A stretch of 64,000 nt of DNA, taken from NCBI GenBank assembly GCA_027625915.1, contig JANTQA010000075.1, positions 124,001 through 188,000 of the forward strand, written 5' to 3'. The notes under the pieces are model-generated. The model did not search any database, was not told the origin of the DNA, and saw nothing but the letters and a program-made list of their open reading frames with translations. A program made the position numbers and the translations under genes. Of this stretch, positions 35,896 to 47,701 are shown piece after piece. Numbering within the stretch: the stretch's first letter is position 1; each line of letters begins with the position of its first letter. The DNA is from Anaeramoeba flamelloides (Eukaryota; Metamonada; Anaeramoebidae).

Positions 35896-37624
35896 ATTCA
35901 GATTTATTTGTTAATTTTATTTTAAAAAATCATTATCAAAATATAATTATGATAATTAAAATGATATTATAGTTTTATTATATAAAAATTATCTATTGAT
36001 AAACACCTTTCACATCACTTTGGAATCTTTTTGACAAATTATAACCAGATCTAATAGTAAATATATTTGCAAAGCATTTCTAACCTGAAAAATAAATCTG
36101 CCAAATTCGAACAAATAATTCAAAATCCAACCAATTCTAAAAAAAATTAAATATATCAAACATAACCTAACTTATAAAATATTTAAAAAGTCTTCCAAAA
36201 ACTTTTTTTTCAGATAAATAATGTCTAACCTATTCTAAATTTCAGATAATTTAAATAAAATCTTTCTAACAATGGATTTTTTCATTCATGTATTTGGATT
36301 TTTTTTTGGTCAAAAAAAGAATACTGGGGAATGGTTAATTTGGGGTTAGAAACCAAAATAAAGATATTTTATTTTTTGATGGTTATCAATATGGCTGGAT
36401 TTATTTTAAATTAATTTAACAATTCAGTTTTACTATTTTCAGAAAATTTTAAAACTCTATCTTCTTTGTATAAATTAATTTCAAACCCATCCACATTCAT
36501 CAAATGAGTTTGAAAAAAGATTTTGAGAGTTAAAAACCATTAAACCCCATTTCAAAAATATGACCCACTCAAAATAATAAATTGAAAAAAAAAAAATCTT
36601 TTAGTATTCAAGAACAACAAATAATCAAATCTGATTTGAAATTCACTTTTAAGTCATTCTAAATTTTTAAAAACCTGATATTTTAAAAATTAAAACAAAA
36701 AAATAAAACCAAAAACTAAAAAAAAGCGAGTCACAATTTTTGAAAAGAGCATTGCCTATTTTTTTTACTGAACTTTCACTGAAAAAAGTCTAAACAGAAG
36801 ATTTTTTGCTAAGAATAATTAGGGAAACTTTCAAAATACATTGCATTTTCTCATTTTTTTTATTGATTATATGTTTTTTGGAAGATCTTTTTTTTGTTTT
36901 TTTTTTAACATGATCCTTTGCCAATAAAAAAGTATCCAAAGAAAAAAAAAAAAAAAAAAAAGAAAAAACAAAGATTTGCAAAAAAAAAGAAAAAATAAGA
37001 GTATCAAAGAAAAAGAAATCGAAAAAAAAAATAAGAAAAAGCAAAACATTAATTGCAAAATTAAAAAAAATGATTCTGATCTCAAAAATTGAAAATATTA
37101 TTTGTTAAGAATACTGGAATAAACCCCAAAAACAACTCCCATTAACATTATAAAGCGGGTAAATCATTTTGAAAAAATAGTATAGTTTCCAAAATTTAAT
37201 TAAAAAATTGAAATGATAAAAAAAAAAAAGTTGAATTAATTTTCTGAGCATACAAAAATAAAATAAAAAATTGACCAATATTTAGAAAACCAATAAAAGT
37301 TAAAGAGAGTGCCTGTTATATTTAAGAAGTTTCAATTTGAAAATTAAATAATAATACAATTCCATTTTTTCGATTTTAAAATACTAATACTCTAAAATAT
37401 TTGACTAATAATATAAAAAGAAGAAAAAAGGGCATACAGTTATATTATGTTAGAGTGAGCGATTGGTTTAGTATTTTTTTAAAATATTATATTGATTGAG
37501 AAGAAATATTTTTTCACAATTAATTGAAACAGTTGATTTAGTTGTATCCTCAAATATGTTAGATTTCACACATCTCATTCAAATCCAAAATTATTTTATT
37601 TTTTTTTATTAATAGTTAAGTTTG
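35896..37624. other. AT-rich intergenic region, no gene seen
   Basis: Contains long A-runs around 36940-37030. No exon or repeat family member is recognised. Confidence 0.45.
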
Positions 37625-37840
37625 GAGTTTTTAATTCCTCTTGTTTGACATTGCGTTTTTTTTTTAATTTGGGAAATAAACCGAATTTTTCTATAATTTT
37701 CGGATTATTTCACAAATTAAAAAAAACTACTTTAGCTTTTCCAGAATTTAAAATAATTGGGTAAAATCTTTGATTTTTCTCCATCCTTTTAAATTTTAGA
37801 AAAGCTAGGCACTCCAAGACTCTACGGCACTTCTCTAATT
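37625..37840. mobile_element. Family D palindromic element
   Basis: Carries TTTTTAATTTGGGAAATAAA, TAGCTTTTCCAGAATTTAAA, the spacer AAAATCTTTGATTTTTCTCC, TTTTAGAAAAGCTAGGCACT and CACTCCAAGACTCTACGGCA, in the order found at 62045-62235. Non-coding; ends are approximate. Confidence 0.6.
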
Positions 37841-37967
37841 CCTAAATTTTTATTTAGAAAATTTTTTAAAGATTCATTTCAACTTTTATTTTTCACTAGT
37901 GATAAGAAAGTTATGGAGTCTTTATATTAATAAAATTAAAAATATTATTTTTTTTTAAAATATATTA

Positions 37968-38164
37968 CAGTCGGTTCCATGTTTAAGACACAAACTGCTA
38001 TGAAATTTAAGGCACAAAAAAAAAATCCCAAATTAAGGCACAAAATTCATATTCTAGTAAAATAAATTGTAAAAAAAATACTTACAAATTTTGTGCCTTA
38101 ATTTGAGATCTTTTTGTGCCTTAAATTTCGTTGAAAGTTTGTGCCTTAAAAGTGGAACCGACTG
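37968..38164. mobile_element. Hairpin MITE, family B copy 6
   Basis: TA at 37966-37967, CAGTCGGTTCCATGTTTAAG at the left, TTAAAAGTGGAACCGACTG at the right. 197 bp, with mirrored TTAAGGCACA words and a G-C-compensated outer stem (CAGTCGG against CCGACTG). Confidence 0.85.
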
Positions 38165-41100
38165 CATGATAAATTATTAGAATTATATTATTTCGTTTAT
38201 TCTACCCCAATTCAATTTTTATAACTCTCCAAGATCACAATGTTTTAAACAACAATCTAATTAAATATTATAAGTTAGCAAATACCCTTTTAAGACAATC
38301 CACTGATTAAAATTCTTCCAATTATTTATTAATTTAAAACACAAAAAAATATATATAATCAATTGTAAATACACATAAATAAATATCATGCCTAAAATTT
38401 TGGGATTGGTAAAAAAACTCCATACTAAATGACTTTAGATTCAATTAACTGTTATTGGTCAATTGAAGTTATATACCACCAACAAAAGTTATTTGAGATC
38501 ATATATTTAAAATATCCCAAATTTGAAATAACATCAATACTCAGAAAATATTTTTTATTAAATGACATAAACATTTTTCAAAATACGTGTGATTACCAGT
38601 CAAGAGAACAATGGCATTAAATCTTTTATTTCAAACAGAATAACATGAATTTTTAATAATTTGAAATACCATATATTTTTATTAAAGATTATTTTTTTTA
38701 ATACTGTGAAAAAAAAAAGATAATTGTTTTTTGATTCAAAATTATTAAAAATGAATTTTACAAATTTCTAAAATTTAATGAAATTAGTAAGAATTTTTTA
38801 CGGTTAATAATAATATAAACCAGAGTTGATAATTAAACATGTTGAAAAAGATGATATATAATTTCCCCGTTCAATTACAATAAGATAATTTATAAAAAAA
38901 CTCTATAAAACCAAACCCCTCAAAATAATTCTAAATCTTAACATAACCTTAAAAATGAATAATCATCACTGTTTTTTAACTTTTTCGATATACAATTTTA
39001 TTTTTTTAAAAACAGTCTTTTTTTGTTTTAGTAATTCGTTTTTTATTTAATAATGTTTATTGATTTGATCCCCAATCTTGACATTTAAAATTATTTTCAA
39101 AAAAATTAATTTTAATGAAGATTTATAATTAATATTGGATAATTCCAAAATATTTTATTACAGAATTGTTTTATCTAAAATAGATTTCGTTATTTCATAT
39201 ACACTCTTAAAATAATTTTGTTTTAATATTATACATTATTTTGAAAAAAGACATAATTTGCCCAGATATAAATTATCTCAAAAAGAACCTTTACCTAATT
39301 TTTTCAACTTTTTACACAAGAAAAAAACATTACGATTAGGTTAACGGACAATCTTTTTAAAAGATCTTTATTGAATTGAAAATTATAAATCTCAGTTAAA
39401 TTAGATAATATACTTATTAAAACGGTATTACTCTAAATAAATATTATTATTACCTTTCAAAAATTCTCGTGAATTTGATCAATTTTATTAGTGAATACAA
39501 TCAAATAATTAAAATTTCAAAAAAAAAAACCCAATTATTTTTTTTTTTGTATATTTTTTTTTTTTTTTATAAAAGTTCTCGGGAAAATTAAAATTTATTT
39601 TTTTGATAAAAATAACAGTTTCCATTGTTATTTTAAATTAGTCACTTAAATTTCCAATTAGAATAATCTTGGAATTTATTTTAAAGTGCTAAAGCCAAGT
39701 TTTTATTATTTATGTTTTATTGATATTTTAATTATTTTTCTTCACTTTATGTTTTTATTTGATATAATTTTCTTTAATTACTCATTTCTCAAAATAAAAT
39801 AAATAAACAACACCCAAGTTTTTCTTTAAAAGAACTTATAAGATAGGTGTGGTGTATTTTATCAATCCCAACTAATAAATGTACTTTTGGGATCAAGTTT
39901 TTGAAAAATAAAAGAAATTTTTTCACATTTTCACTTTTTATGATAAAGATAAAGTTGTTAATGCCAACAAGTTTGAAACAACTGTAATTTTAAAATCTTT
40001 TTATGAATGATATTAGGTGTAAATAATCCAGAAAAACTTTTTGTTTCGAACTAATAAGACTTTTCCATACTTTTTATGATACTTATTTTCACTTTTACAC
40101 TTTCTAATCTCAAATTTTCGATTCCCAAAAGCGACAAATTTGGTATAAATTTTTGTAAAAATAATTTTTGTATCCAAGATTTGGGGAAAGCAAAAAGATC
40201 CCATCTCAACTGGTGGAAGAAATTTATCAATAGTTTGGTTTGATTAAAGGTTTTCCAATTAAGAAAAGGGAATAAAATACAGTTAATAACCTAATTATTT
40301 TTTTGCTTCCATATTCAAAAAGTGAATTACCAGCGTTTGAAAGTGTTGTTCCTTTTAAATATGAACAATTATTATTTTATTATACCTAAGTGATCCAAGG
40401 AATTGACTTGTGTATTAAAAGACTTTTAGTAGGTTTAAAAATGAAGAAGATTTCTGATAAACAAAAAAAGAAGTATAAATAAAACAAAGAAAGGTCTAAA
40501 TCTTGTTGGTACGATTTTAGTTGTTCAACAAAAAGGTTTCACAATTAATTGTCTGAAGATATAGGTGAAGAAAGTCGCATTAAAAAAAAATCTCTTAAAA
40601 CTTTAAGCTGTGAATAATCCAAGTCAAGAGAGTGTGTTGGAATTTGATGATATTATTTCATTTCAAATTTGTGTTAATATTGATCCAAAGTTTCGACACT
40701 TTTTATCACAAAGAAAGATTCTTGTGAAATATTCGGTTAAAAATTCTTTTGTCAAATATGAAAATTTTTGCAAAATCCAAAATAATTGTGATTTCAAATT
40801 CAGGCCAAACTATGACCAACTGAAATGAAACAAGAAAATATAAATAAAAAAAGCAACATATTTTATCAAAGTTCAAATTAGACAACATGTACAATCCCAT
40901 TAAACATTCTGACCATCCAAGTTGTTTTGATCAGTTTTTTTATAATAAAAAATTTCTATAATTTTATCAAGTTGTTCTTTCGCATTCTTTTTAATGAAAG
41001 TTTGATTTGTTTTCATTTAGCCATCAAAATACTTCTATTTGATCTCCATTTGTTAAGTGAATAAAATTTGGAAAATCGTATGTTTTTTTTTTTCTAAAAA

Positions 41101-41248
41101 TTATTGTAAATGTCAGTTAGCAAACAAATTGTTTGAGTAATTTGAAAAACCAAGACAATACATCTGTCTTTTAAAAAAAAATTCTGTGTTAAAAATCCTT
41201 TTTGATTTTTTTTCATTTGTAATCAAAATTTCGAGATAAAAATTGGAT
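38165..41248. other. AT-rich intergenic region upstream of the GDPD gene
   Basis: No exon is convincing. Two frames, 40610-40828 plus (SFQICVNIDPKFRHFLSQRK) and 40013-40204 minus, are slightly richer in G+C and in charged residues. They start without ATG, match nothing known and may be decayed coding DNA. The GDPD promoter should lie just before 41249. Confidence 0.4.
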
Positions 41249-43423
41249 ATGTCTGAAGAAATTCTAATACCTACCAACTTTAGTGTGATCACGGATTTTT
41301 TGTCGACAGAGTCTACTGTTTGTGTTTTAGGAAACTGTAAAGAACTGGGGAACTGGGATATTGTAAGGTCTGTGGAATTAACGAGACAGGTTTATTCACA
41401 AAACAATGAGCAACAAATCTGGAACGTAACGATTCACTTACCACTACTACAAGAAGTTGAGTACAAGTACGTCATCAAAGAAAACGGATTCCTTTCTTGT
41501 TGGGAGACATTCCCTGTAAATCGGAAATTGGATGTTTCGAAAAACAAACAGGAAATAATTGAAGAAGAAAAAGTAAAAGTAAAAGTAAAAGTAAAAGAAA
41601 ACGAAAACGAAAAAGGAAAAGGAAAAGTAAAGGTCAACAAAAAAGAACAAGAACAAGAGCAAGAACAAAAGCAAGAACATGAGCAAACAGTGATTTCAAA
41701 ATTTGGAAAATATCAACAAAATTATCGGGATAAATGGGTTGATAGTGATTTGCTCGTTGATGAAATGCTTATTATTTTACAAATGGATTTAGAGGGAGAA
41801 GAAAAGATACCAGGAATTTATTTGGATGCAGAAGTAATTCCAGAAGCAGCCATTAACAATACAAAGGAAGAGAATAGATCACAATTTTCTGTCAAGATTT
41901 CCAAAAGAAAATCCAAGAAGACACAAAAAGGGAGCGAAAAAGAAAGAAAGCAAGATTTGTTAAAATGGGAATCTTATTCTGTTGTTGACACAGAAATTTA
42001 CAGACACAAGTGTCCGGTTCACAATAAGGACACCTTCGATCTAACAATCCTATATAAAGATCAGGAAATGATTGCAAGGACGACGCTTACTAACAACTCG
42101 ATCAAAAACAATTCTGGGCAAGTCGTTTTGCCGCTATTTGACACAACACATGAATTAGTTGGTGAGGTTACTTTGAGGTATTATAAGATAATGCCCTTTC
42201 TGGGGAAAAGAAAAAAGCACAACAACCTTTCAAACATTTTTCGAACATATTGGTCGCCGAAAAAAGATCAGGTCTATATAGGGCATCGGGGATCAGGTTC
42301 TAACAAAGGGTGGTCACGTGTCCAGGAAAATTCAATTTTGTCTTTCCAATTGGCTCAAAATTCAAAGGTCTCTGATTGGATCGAGTTTGATGTGCAAATT
42401 ACCAAGGATCAGAAAATTGTAGTCTACCACGACTTTCATGTGACTATTAAGCAAGAATCGAACATTTTGAAAATCCCAATTTGTAAAATGACCGAAAAGG
42501 AGTTTTTTTCTCATCGAAATGATGGCTTGCGAAGCAAGAGAGAGAATAATTATCAGAAAAAACTTAACAAAATTAAACAATCAAAGTATGAGAATTTAAA
42601 AATGAAAGCCCAGTCTCGAAGAGTCACCAAAACCCCAAACACAAACCGCAAGAAACAAAAGGGCGAAAACCAAGTCGCGGAATGTAACGAAAATACATTA
42701 GACAACCCTCAAAAAAATAGACTCTTAACAAAAAGCACCTATATTAAATCCAAAAGCTCAACAGATTTAGCTTCGCTAACCACAGGGAAACCAAGGAAAA
42801 TTGAGAAGAAGAAGAAAAAAACACAGGAGAATCTTCTCAAAAAGCATTTTAAATTGCAAAAGACCCTGATCACTGATCGTTTCATCAATTTGGATCATAT
42901 CTTTCAACAATTAAATGACGATTTAAACTTTAACATTGAAATTAAGTACCCTTACACTTTCACCTCCGAAAAGGAATTGAATTATCCTGATCGAAACGCC
43001 GTTGTCGACAAGACCTTAGAAATTGTATTGAAATATTCAAAAGGCAAAACACCAAAAAGAATTATTTTTAGTTCCTTTGATCCAATCATTTGCCTAATGG
43101 TGCATTGGAAGCAGCCTAAATTCCCAGTATTCTTTTTGAATGACGGCGGCAGTGAATTGTATGAAAACCCTCTAATGAATTCACTGGAACACGCCTTGCA
43201 TTTTTCGAGCAAATCAAAATTCAAAGGGATAGTGTGCCACACAGAACCGTTATTAACCAATAAAAAGTTTGTTCAGGAGGTACATAATCACAATTTAGTG
43301 TTATTTACATACGGTGATCATAACAATGATAAAAATTACTTGCAAATCCAAAAAAATTTAAAAGTCGATGGAATTATTGGTGACAAAGTTTCAAAGATTA
43401 ACCTAAAGTCAGTAAACAAATAA
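41249..43423 (+). CDS. Glycerophosphodiester phosphodiesterase with CBM20 domain (GPCPD1/GDE5-like)
   Basis: 724-residue intronless protein. The ATG at 41249 is the first in frame. Residues 1-95 resemble a CBM20 starch-binding fold (FSVITDFLSTESTVCVLGNC, ELGNWD, then WNVTIHLP and VEYKYVIKENG), as in GPCPD1/Gde1 proteins. Residues 105-150 are a Lys/Glu/Gln low-complexity linker. A beta-rich central region ends in VGEVTLRYYKIMPF. The GDPD TIM barrel begins at VYIGHRGSG (His346), with ENSILSF, Glu379 and Asp381 in IEFDVQITKD, His394 in YHDFH and Glu564 in NIEIKYP. It closes with VCHTEPLL and VDGIIGDKVSKI. Between YHD and EIK lies an unusually long Lys-rich insert (about residues 420-545). Glycerophosphocholine is the likely substrate, metal-dependent and cytosolic; substrate choice is inference. 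Confidence 0.92.
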   Translation: MSEEILIPTNFSVITDFLSTESTVCVLGNCKELGNWDIVRSVELTRQVYSQNNEQQIWNVTIHLPLLQEVEYKYVIKENGFLSCWETFPVNRKLDVSKNKQEIIEEEKVKVKVKVKENENEKGKGKVKVNKKEQEQEQEQKQEHEQTVISKFGKYQQNYRDKWVDSDLLVDEMLIILQMDLEGEEKIPGIYLDAEVIPEAAINNTKEENRSQFSVKISKRKSKKTQKGSEKERKQDLLKWESYSVVDTEIYRHKCPVHNKDTFDLTILYKDQEMIARTTLTNNSIKNNSGQVVLPLFDTTHELVGEVTLRYYKIMPFLGKRKKHNNLSNIFRTYWSPKKDQVYIGHRGSGSNKGWSRVQENSILSFQLAQNSKVSDWIEFDVQITKDQKIVVYHDFHVTIKQESNILKIPICKMTEKEFFSHRNDGLRSKRENNYQKKLNKIKQSKYENLKMKAQSRRVTKTPNTNRKKQKGENQVAECNENTLDNPQKNRLLTKSTYIKSKSSTDLASLTTGKPRKIEKKKKKTQENLLKKHFKLQKTLITDRFINLDHIFQQLNDDLNFNIEIKYPYTFTSEKELNYPDRNAVVDKTLEIVLKYSKGKTPKRIIFSSFDPIICLMVHWKQPKFPVFFLNDGGSELYENPLMNSLEHALHFSSKSKFKGIVCHTEPLLTNKKFVQEVHNHNLVLFTYGDHNNDKNYLQIQKNLKVDGIIGDKVSKINLKSVNK

Positions 43424-44884
43424 GTTAGTCTTTAAATCTATCAAAAAAAATTTTTTTTTTTCTTTTCAGAAAAGTATTGGTAATGAATAATTGTTTATCA
43501 AGAGTCTACATGTAGATGTTTTGATACCTAATATGTTCAATTTACCAATTAGATTACCCTTATTTGTCTTGATTTTTGCTATCATATATTTTTCTTTTCT
43601 AATATTATTTATATAGTTTTTATATTTTTTTCTTCTTCATATTTTTTATTATTTTATTTGTTTATATTATATTCTACTTTTCTTCTTTTTTTATTAAACT
43701 TATTCTTAGATATTTCATTCAAGAATTATTTTGAACATTTCGGAAATTTATCAAAAATCAAAAAAAAAAAAAAAAAAATTAAAGATTGAGAAAAATACAC
43801 TAAATATTGAGAAAAAGAAATAAGAGAGTAATAATGAAACAACCAAAAAAAAAACAAAAAAAAAAAAAAAACAATCAAATCTTCTTTCAAATCTGAAATA
43901 AATGTTTTTTTTTTTTTTTTTTATACTTTCTCCCGAGAGTACTTCTTTTTTCTTTTATGTTCTATTATAAAAATACACTTATCATTTTTTGTGTGTACAA
44001 AGCAAAAATTATCAATATTTCAATTTAAACTTTGACCTTTTCCTAATTAGAGCGTCACCCAGCTATGCTATTTTTGGATTTTTTTTTTTTTTTTTTGAAA
44101 ATTAATGTTACTTGAATTATTGTGTTAATTTCTCATTATCTTACCATATTTAATTCGTTTTCTAAAAGGAAAACCCTAATAATTATCTTAAATTTCATAG
44201 ACCTTCCAAGTTATATATATATATATGTTTTTTTTTTTTCTAAATCAAAAAATGAGACTAATAGATTTTTAAAAATTTGAGAATAAGAATACCAATATTA
44301 AAATAATTTTTTACATTCTGTGCTAATATTCAATTTTCTTTGTGGTCTGAGAACAAGAAACTTTTCCAACACACAAGAGTAAAATTTCAGTGAACTTTCA
44401 AGCTTTAACTCCCTAGTACTAGTATGAATGTAAAAAAAAATGTTACATTTTTTGTCATTTTTTGTCAATCTCCCTTTTTAAAAAAAAACCCATTAACAAA
44501 AGGTTAGCTGAAATTTAAAAATGATTACAATTCAAACCGAGCAAAATACTTGGTTCAAATTTATAACTTTTGGATATTCCAAAAAAAAGTTAATTTAAAA
44601 CAAAAATGACAAAAAAAAACTTTTTTTTAGTTTTATATTGGTACTAGGGTTTTGGAGCAATTTTTTGAACTAAAAATCTATTTATGTAATTAGGGCAAAT
44701 TTTTTAATTTATTTCATTATTAATTTTTTTATGTTGAGATTTTTTATTATTCTATTTAATTTTTTATGAATCTAAATCTGGATCAAAATTTGATATATAT
44801 ATATATATATAATTGTTAGGATTACAATACATTTTTTGATAAAGCCAATTTCAGATTTTAATTATTTTTTTTTTTTAAATTATA
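43424..44884. other. GDPD 3' flank, AT-rich
   Basis: Long A and T runs and (TA)n at 44212-44225 and 44793-44811. No gene is seen. Confidence 0.45.
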
Positions 44885-45077
44885 GCCAGTTCTACTTTTA
44901 AGGCAAAAACTTCAACGAAAATTAAAGCAGAATAAAAACCTCAAATTAAGGAACAAAATTCAGAATCTAGGAAAATAATTTGTGTAAAAAAAATTCCAAA
45001 TTCTTTACCTTAATTTAAATTTTTTTTTGTGCCTTAAATTTAGTTGAAAGTTTGTGCCTTAAATTTGTAACTGGTTG
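44885..45077. mobile_element. Hairpin MITE, family B copy 7 (decayed)
   Basis: GCCAGTTCTACTTTTAAGGC at the left and GCCTTAAATTTGTAACTGGT at the right, followed by TGTA. Several mismatches occur between arms. Confidence 0.7.
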
Positions 45078-45966
45078 TAGAACAAGAAAGCTGTTCTATT
45101 AAAAAAAAATAATAATAATAAGGTTCATATTTATAATCTTTACCAAAAACAACCAAACATTTTACACAATAGTTTTAATAAGAGTTCGAGTTCATCCACC
45201 CCTTGGAATATATTCAACAAAAAAAAAGAAATCCTATTTGCAATTTTACAAAAAATCAGTCAATAATAAAACAAATATTAATTTTTTTTTAATTTTATTT
45301 AATTTTCCAAAATGTTCAAAAATTAAAGATTTTTTATTCATAAATCCTTCCACAAATTTCTAAATCAGAATTTTTATAACAAAAAAATATTTGATTTTTC
45401 ACTAAACTTTAGCTTAAAATTTTTCTAGGGTTATTGTGGATTATTTTTTCAGAATAAAGTTACATAATTAGATTTATGGCACCTGGGTAATAATTGTCGT
45501 TATTTGTATTGAGTTGAGAAAATAAATCAATATATTTTTCTTGATAGGATGATATTTATAACAATTGTAATAAAAAGATTTTGCTTGTTGCTGAAACAAT
45601 AAGTCAAATTGTATGGGTTTTTATTTGTTAAAGGGTGAGGATCTTCAAGAAAAAACAATTAATTAAAAAATAGTAAAAAAAATAAAAAATATTTTTTATT
45701 CATTTTTTTTTTAGATTATTTAAAGTAGACCGATTTTTAAAATCTAAAAAAAGTATTAAAAGTAATTTCTCCCAACTAAAAAATTAACTTTATTTAAATT
45801 AAAACATTTTTAAAAAGTCCTTTTCTTCACCCCTTTAAACTCTCAATATTAATGAAACTTGTCAATAACAACACCTTTTGAATTCGATTTATTATTTTTT
45901 TTTAAAAAAATAACTGGTCAATTCCAATCTTGAGACAATTTTCATTTCTTCTAACCATCTGTCTCT

Positions 45967-45998
<32 letters not shown>

Positions 45999-46187
45999 GA
46001 CTTTAACAAAAAAAATCAATCATTTATTTCTCAAAAAAAAAAAAAAGGATAAAAAACCAATATTATCTATAATAAGTAAAAAATTAACTAACCAAGTTTT
46101 TTTCCTGAAATAAACAATATAAATATTCCCTCAAAAAAGGTAATTTTTTTAATTTTTTTTTTAGCTTAGGTCTCAAAAAAAAATATA
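45078..46187. other. AT-rich spacer with a TA microsatellite
   Basis: (TA)n at about 45972-45999. No exon or element is recognised. Confidence 0.45.
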
Positions 46188-46725
46188 ACTAATCTATATT
46201 CCAAAAATTTGGACACAGTTTAAACAATGGAAAGAACATCATTACTGCACTTTAAATTCAATTTGGAAAGAATTTTTATTTTACAAACTATTTCTTTTTT
46301 TGTCTTTTTAGTTTTGTTTTCATTTCCTTTTTTTTTCCAGTTAAGTAATCTGTTTCTTTTGATCTGGAAATATTTTTACAATGGTTGATAGAAGGTTCGT
46401 ATTGTGTTTGTTAAATAAAAAAATCACATACAATTGGTAGATAGTATCTTATCATTTGATCGATCAACAATTGTTGGTGAAATTTCAACTAATTAACTAA
46501 TACATTTTTTGTTCGGCTTGTTTCATTATTTTGGATACACCAATTTTTATTTTTTAGTTTTATATTTTTTTCTTTTATTTGGATTAATATTGATTACTTA
46601 TTAAAACATTAATACTGGGCAACTTAAATGTTTTTTTTTATTAGGTTTGAATAAATACAATAAATTGGATTTTTTTTTTTGACTATTTTTGATTTTGGGT
46701 GTGTCCAAATTTTTGGAATGGGGTT
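46188..46725 (+). mobile_element. Family A MITE copy 4
   Basis: The left end reads CTATATTCCAAAAATTTGGA and the right end TGTCCAAATTTTTGGAATGG, with TA at 46726-46727. The internal block reads CGGCTTGTTTCATTATTTTGG. Slightly longer than copies 1 and 3 because of short indels. Confidence 0.83.
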
Positions 46726-46727
46726 TA

Positions 46728-47334
46728 TATGATTAAGGCGAAATTATGTTTTATTTAACATAAAAGAAAATTTTTTTCATATACAATAAAATACAAGTCA
46801 TATTAAAGTCTCACAGTAGTTATGATTGCTATAATAAAAATAAATATTAATATGAAATAACTAAAAAGCAGTAATCTCGTATTACCTAGTTTGATGATAA
46901 CATCGATATCATCACATTATCAAGGAGGATACAATACTATTTATTAAGCCACAATTAACACAGTCTTATCACACAAAATCAAAAACTATCATGATATTCC
47001 ATATTATCGAGATAAAATAAAATAGTAAAACAGTGAAGTTTATTTTTTTTTTGATTGGAAAAAAATTTCTGTTCATTATGTTAAATATCCACAAGTAAAG
47101 TCTTTTGTAGGCTAAAGTGAATTTTATTATCAAATAAAAATTCTTATTCAGAGTGAAGAAAATTAATTAAATTATGAAACTTGTTTCTTAAAATTTTTTT
47201 CGGTAGACTTAGAAAGGCTGTAAAATTCTCTTGGAATATTACAATCAACAAATAATAAAGCTTTCAAAAAGTATAAGTGGGTCTATAATAGATGTATTTT
47301 TTAAAATTGGAGTTACAGTTAATCCAAAACTAAT
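46728..47334. other. AT-rich spacer with a faint transposon-end trace
   Basis: TTTGATGATAACATCGATA at about 46895 resembles the terminus of the TCGCGA element at 6687, and CCATATTATCGAGATAAA follows at about 47000. This could be a decayed end of the same family, but no partner end is found. Confidence 0.4.
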
Positions 47335-47701
47335 GTGTAAAATCGTATCAATATCAAAATTTGATGTTGATATAAATTTTTAAAAATTTCAATATGAGAA
47401 GAATAAAGCTCATATTGTAAAAAAAACGATTCGTAAATGAGCCAATATTCAAGATTTTTTTCTGATTTTCAAAAAATAAATTTTCAGAACCCAAAATAAC
47501 TCTAAACATCAAAAATTCATTAAGAAACTTACATAAAATTTCCTCTAAAAAATAAATTTATTTTTCGATCACATTAGAAGTTTATTTTTCATATCAACTC
47601 ATTAATGGAAAAATATTTTTCAATAGTGGCTTTCTTATTCTTATATTCTTAGATTTAAAAATCTATATCAACATCAAAATTTGATATTGAAAAAATTACA
47701 C
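47335..47701. mobile_element. 367-bp element with ~65-bp inverted ends
   Basis: GTGTAAAATCGTATCAATAT at the left pairs with the complement of the right end (GTGTAATTTTTTCAATATCA). The pairing continues through a shared inner palindrome, TCAAAATTTGATGTTGATAT. Arms are about 65 bp with scattered mismatches. No ORF and no second copy are seen. Confidence 0.65.

Noticed and set aside
38429-38620. 63-codon ATG frame as a gene
   Set aside because: Short, no domain, typical of chance frames in this region.
40610-40828. Frame with SFQICVNIDPKFRHFLSQRK as a gene
   Set aside because: Starts with GTG, lacks recognisable family features and has no neighbouring exons. Perhaps decayed coding DNA.
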